Positions 6,026 to 6,635 of a stretch of 6,635 nt of DNA are shown here, piece by piece. Position 1 is the first letter of the stretch. Each line of letters opens with the position of its first letter. Made by a program: the position numbers and the translations under genes. A model generated the notes under the pieces. It searched no databases. It was not told the origin of the DNA and worked only from the letters and a program-made list of their open reading frames with translations. This DNA is from an uncultured Clostridia bacterium (lineage in GTDB: Bacteria > Bacillota > Clostridia > Oscillospirales > Acutalibacteraceae). The stretch covers positions 1-6,635 of the forward strand of contig CAMNDS010000046.1 in assembly GCA_946535695.1 (NCBI GenBank), in the 5' to 3' direction.

Positions 6026-6135
6026 TAGTACTTTTAATCGAAAAGAAATAAAAGTTTTTTTCTCGGTATTGCTAAAATTGAATAGAAATAATTGACTCAT
6101 AGAAAATTATCTCCGTATATAGAGGTTTACATCAT

Positions 6136-6182
6136 TTCTCCCGACGCTGCCGAGGAAAGTTAGAAGTGCTTTCCGGAGAGAA
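6136..6182. repeat. Nested hairpin sharing the CCGGAGAGAA arm (copy C)
   Basis: TTCTC-CC (6136-6142) pairs with GG-A-GAGAA (6175-6182), and inside it GGAAAG (6154-6159) pairs with CTTTCC (6169-6174) around a 9-base loop. The right arm CCGGAGAGAA is identical to that of copy B (5031-5040), and the left arm resembles that of copy A, but the outer GTTTCGAAAG arm is absent. No T-run follows on either strand. It sits four bases before the -35 of the next gene. Confidence 0.55.
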
Positions 6183-6185
6183 CGG

Positions 6186-6214
6186 TTGATTTGTAAAAAA
6201 TTATACACTACAAT
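6186..6214 (+). promoter_or_regulatory. SigA-type promoter of the membrane sensor gene
   Basis: TTGATT (6186-6191) and TACAAT (6209-6214) are separated by exactly 17 bases, about 32 bases before the TTG start. Confidence 0.65.
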
Positions 6215-6246
6215 TAAGTAGTACGCTAGATTTTGAGGTGTTGATT

Positions 6247-6635
6247 TTGAAAAATATATTTAAGCAAAAAATTAAGTTAGATACGAACATGAAAATGATT
6301 GCCATAGTTGGAACTATCAATTTTATTGGTTCTATAATCATTTGTTTCGTTTTGTATAACATAATTCGCAGCAGTAAAGTAGAAGATTATGGTTCCAGAG
6401 TTTATAATATTGCGAAGGTTGTATCTAGAATCGTTGATGTTCCACAAATCATGAAATATCGCGATACTTTAAAAATGGACGAAGAATATGAAAAATCGGT
6501 AAGATTTTTAGATAAAATAAAATCAGATTTGAACCTTAAATATTTGTATGTAGAAAGCTGGGACAAAACCGGTCAAAGGTTTATAGTATATGATACAACT
6601 GAACCTGGGGATGGCGTTACGGATAGTGCTTATAA
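6247..6635 (+). CDS. N-terminal part of a membrane-bound sensor/signalling protein, truncated by window edge
   Basis: The frame stays open for 129 residues to the right edge. The start is taken as TTG at 6247 because GAGGTG (6235-6240) lies six bases upstream; in-frame ATGs at 6289 and 6295 lack a comparable site. A basic N-terminus is followed by a transmembrane helix at about 17-41 (MIAIVGTINFIGSIIICFVL). The remaining residues look like an extracytoplasmic sensing domain: a helical part (VVSRIVDVPQIMKYRDTLKMDEEY) and the segment LKYLYVESWDKTGQRFIVYDT. This pattern is common in clostridial sensors ahead of HAMP plus SpoIIE/PP2C phosphatase, GGDEF, histidine kinase or chemoreceptor output domains. 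The output domain is outside the window, so the type cannot be decided. Confidence 0.75.
   Translation, partial: MKNIFKQKIKLDTNMKMIAIVGTINFIGSIIICFVLYNIIRSSKVEDYGSRVYNIAKVVSRIVDVPQIMKYRDTLKMDEEYEKSVRFLDKIKSDLNLKYLYVESWDKTGQRFIVYDTTEPGDGVTDSAY

Noticed and set aside
6289..6297. ATG codons as the start of the sensor gene
   Set aside because: Neither has a good upstream ribosome binding site, whereas TTG at 6247 has GAGGTG six bases before it and keeps the basic N-terminus ahead of the membrane helix.

Overview
This 6.6-kb window comes from a very AT-rich bacterium with Bacillota (Clostridia-like) hallmarks: strong Shine-Dalgarno sequences of the AAGGAGGTGAT type, SigA-type -35/-10 promoters, factor-independent terminators with T-runs, a CspA-like subtilase and a DegV/FakB protein. 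Tryptophan is read from TGG, all three complete genes end in TAA, and the standard bacterial code fits. No 16S or other marker gene is present, so the lineage is inferred only from style and gene families.

Layout: (1) 1-1041, minus strand, the N-terminal 347 residues of a CspA-like S8 subtilase; its C-terminus lies outside the window. (2) 1042-1284, a divergent intergenic region with a good promoter and a hairpin-bearing leader for the next gene. (3) 1285-3423, plus strand, a 712-residue Lys/Asn-rich, mostly helical protein of unknown function, closed by a strong terminator. (4) 3424-3931, a hairpin-rich intergenic region with an 82-bp palindrome. (5) 3932-4771, minus strand, a membrane-anchored von Willebrand factor A (vWA) protein with an intact MIDAS and its own near-consensus promoter. 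(6) 4772-5118, the vWA leader and promoter plus a second, half-degenerate copy of the palindrome. (7) 5119-5988, minus strand, a complete DegV/FakB-type fatty-acid-binding protein. (8) 6247-6635, plus strand, the first 129 residues of a membrane sensor protein starting at TTG.

The genes do not form one operon: they alternate in strand, and the two most unusual ones (the 712-aa protein and the vWA protein) each have a private promoter and terminator. No shared pathway can be claimed. The subtilase and sensor are likely envelope or signalling functions, DegV is lipid metabolism, and the vWA protein is probably a membrane-bound adhesion or scaffold module.

The most interesting signal is in the non-coding DNA. 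An 82-bp nested palindrome (3493-3574) recurs in part at 5033-5068, in inverted orientation relative to its left arm (34 of 36 positions), so that near-identical inverted repeats with TA at their outer ends bracket the vWA gene. A shared CCGGAGAGAA-like arm also recurs in the terminator region at 3871-3880 and in a hairpin at 6136-6182. This suggests a dispersed small palindromic repeat family (MITE- or REP-like), possibly with a cargo gene between two copies. No transposase, CRISPR array, tRNA or rRNA was found.
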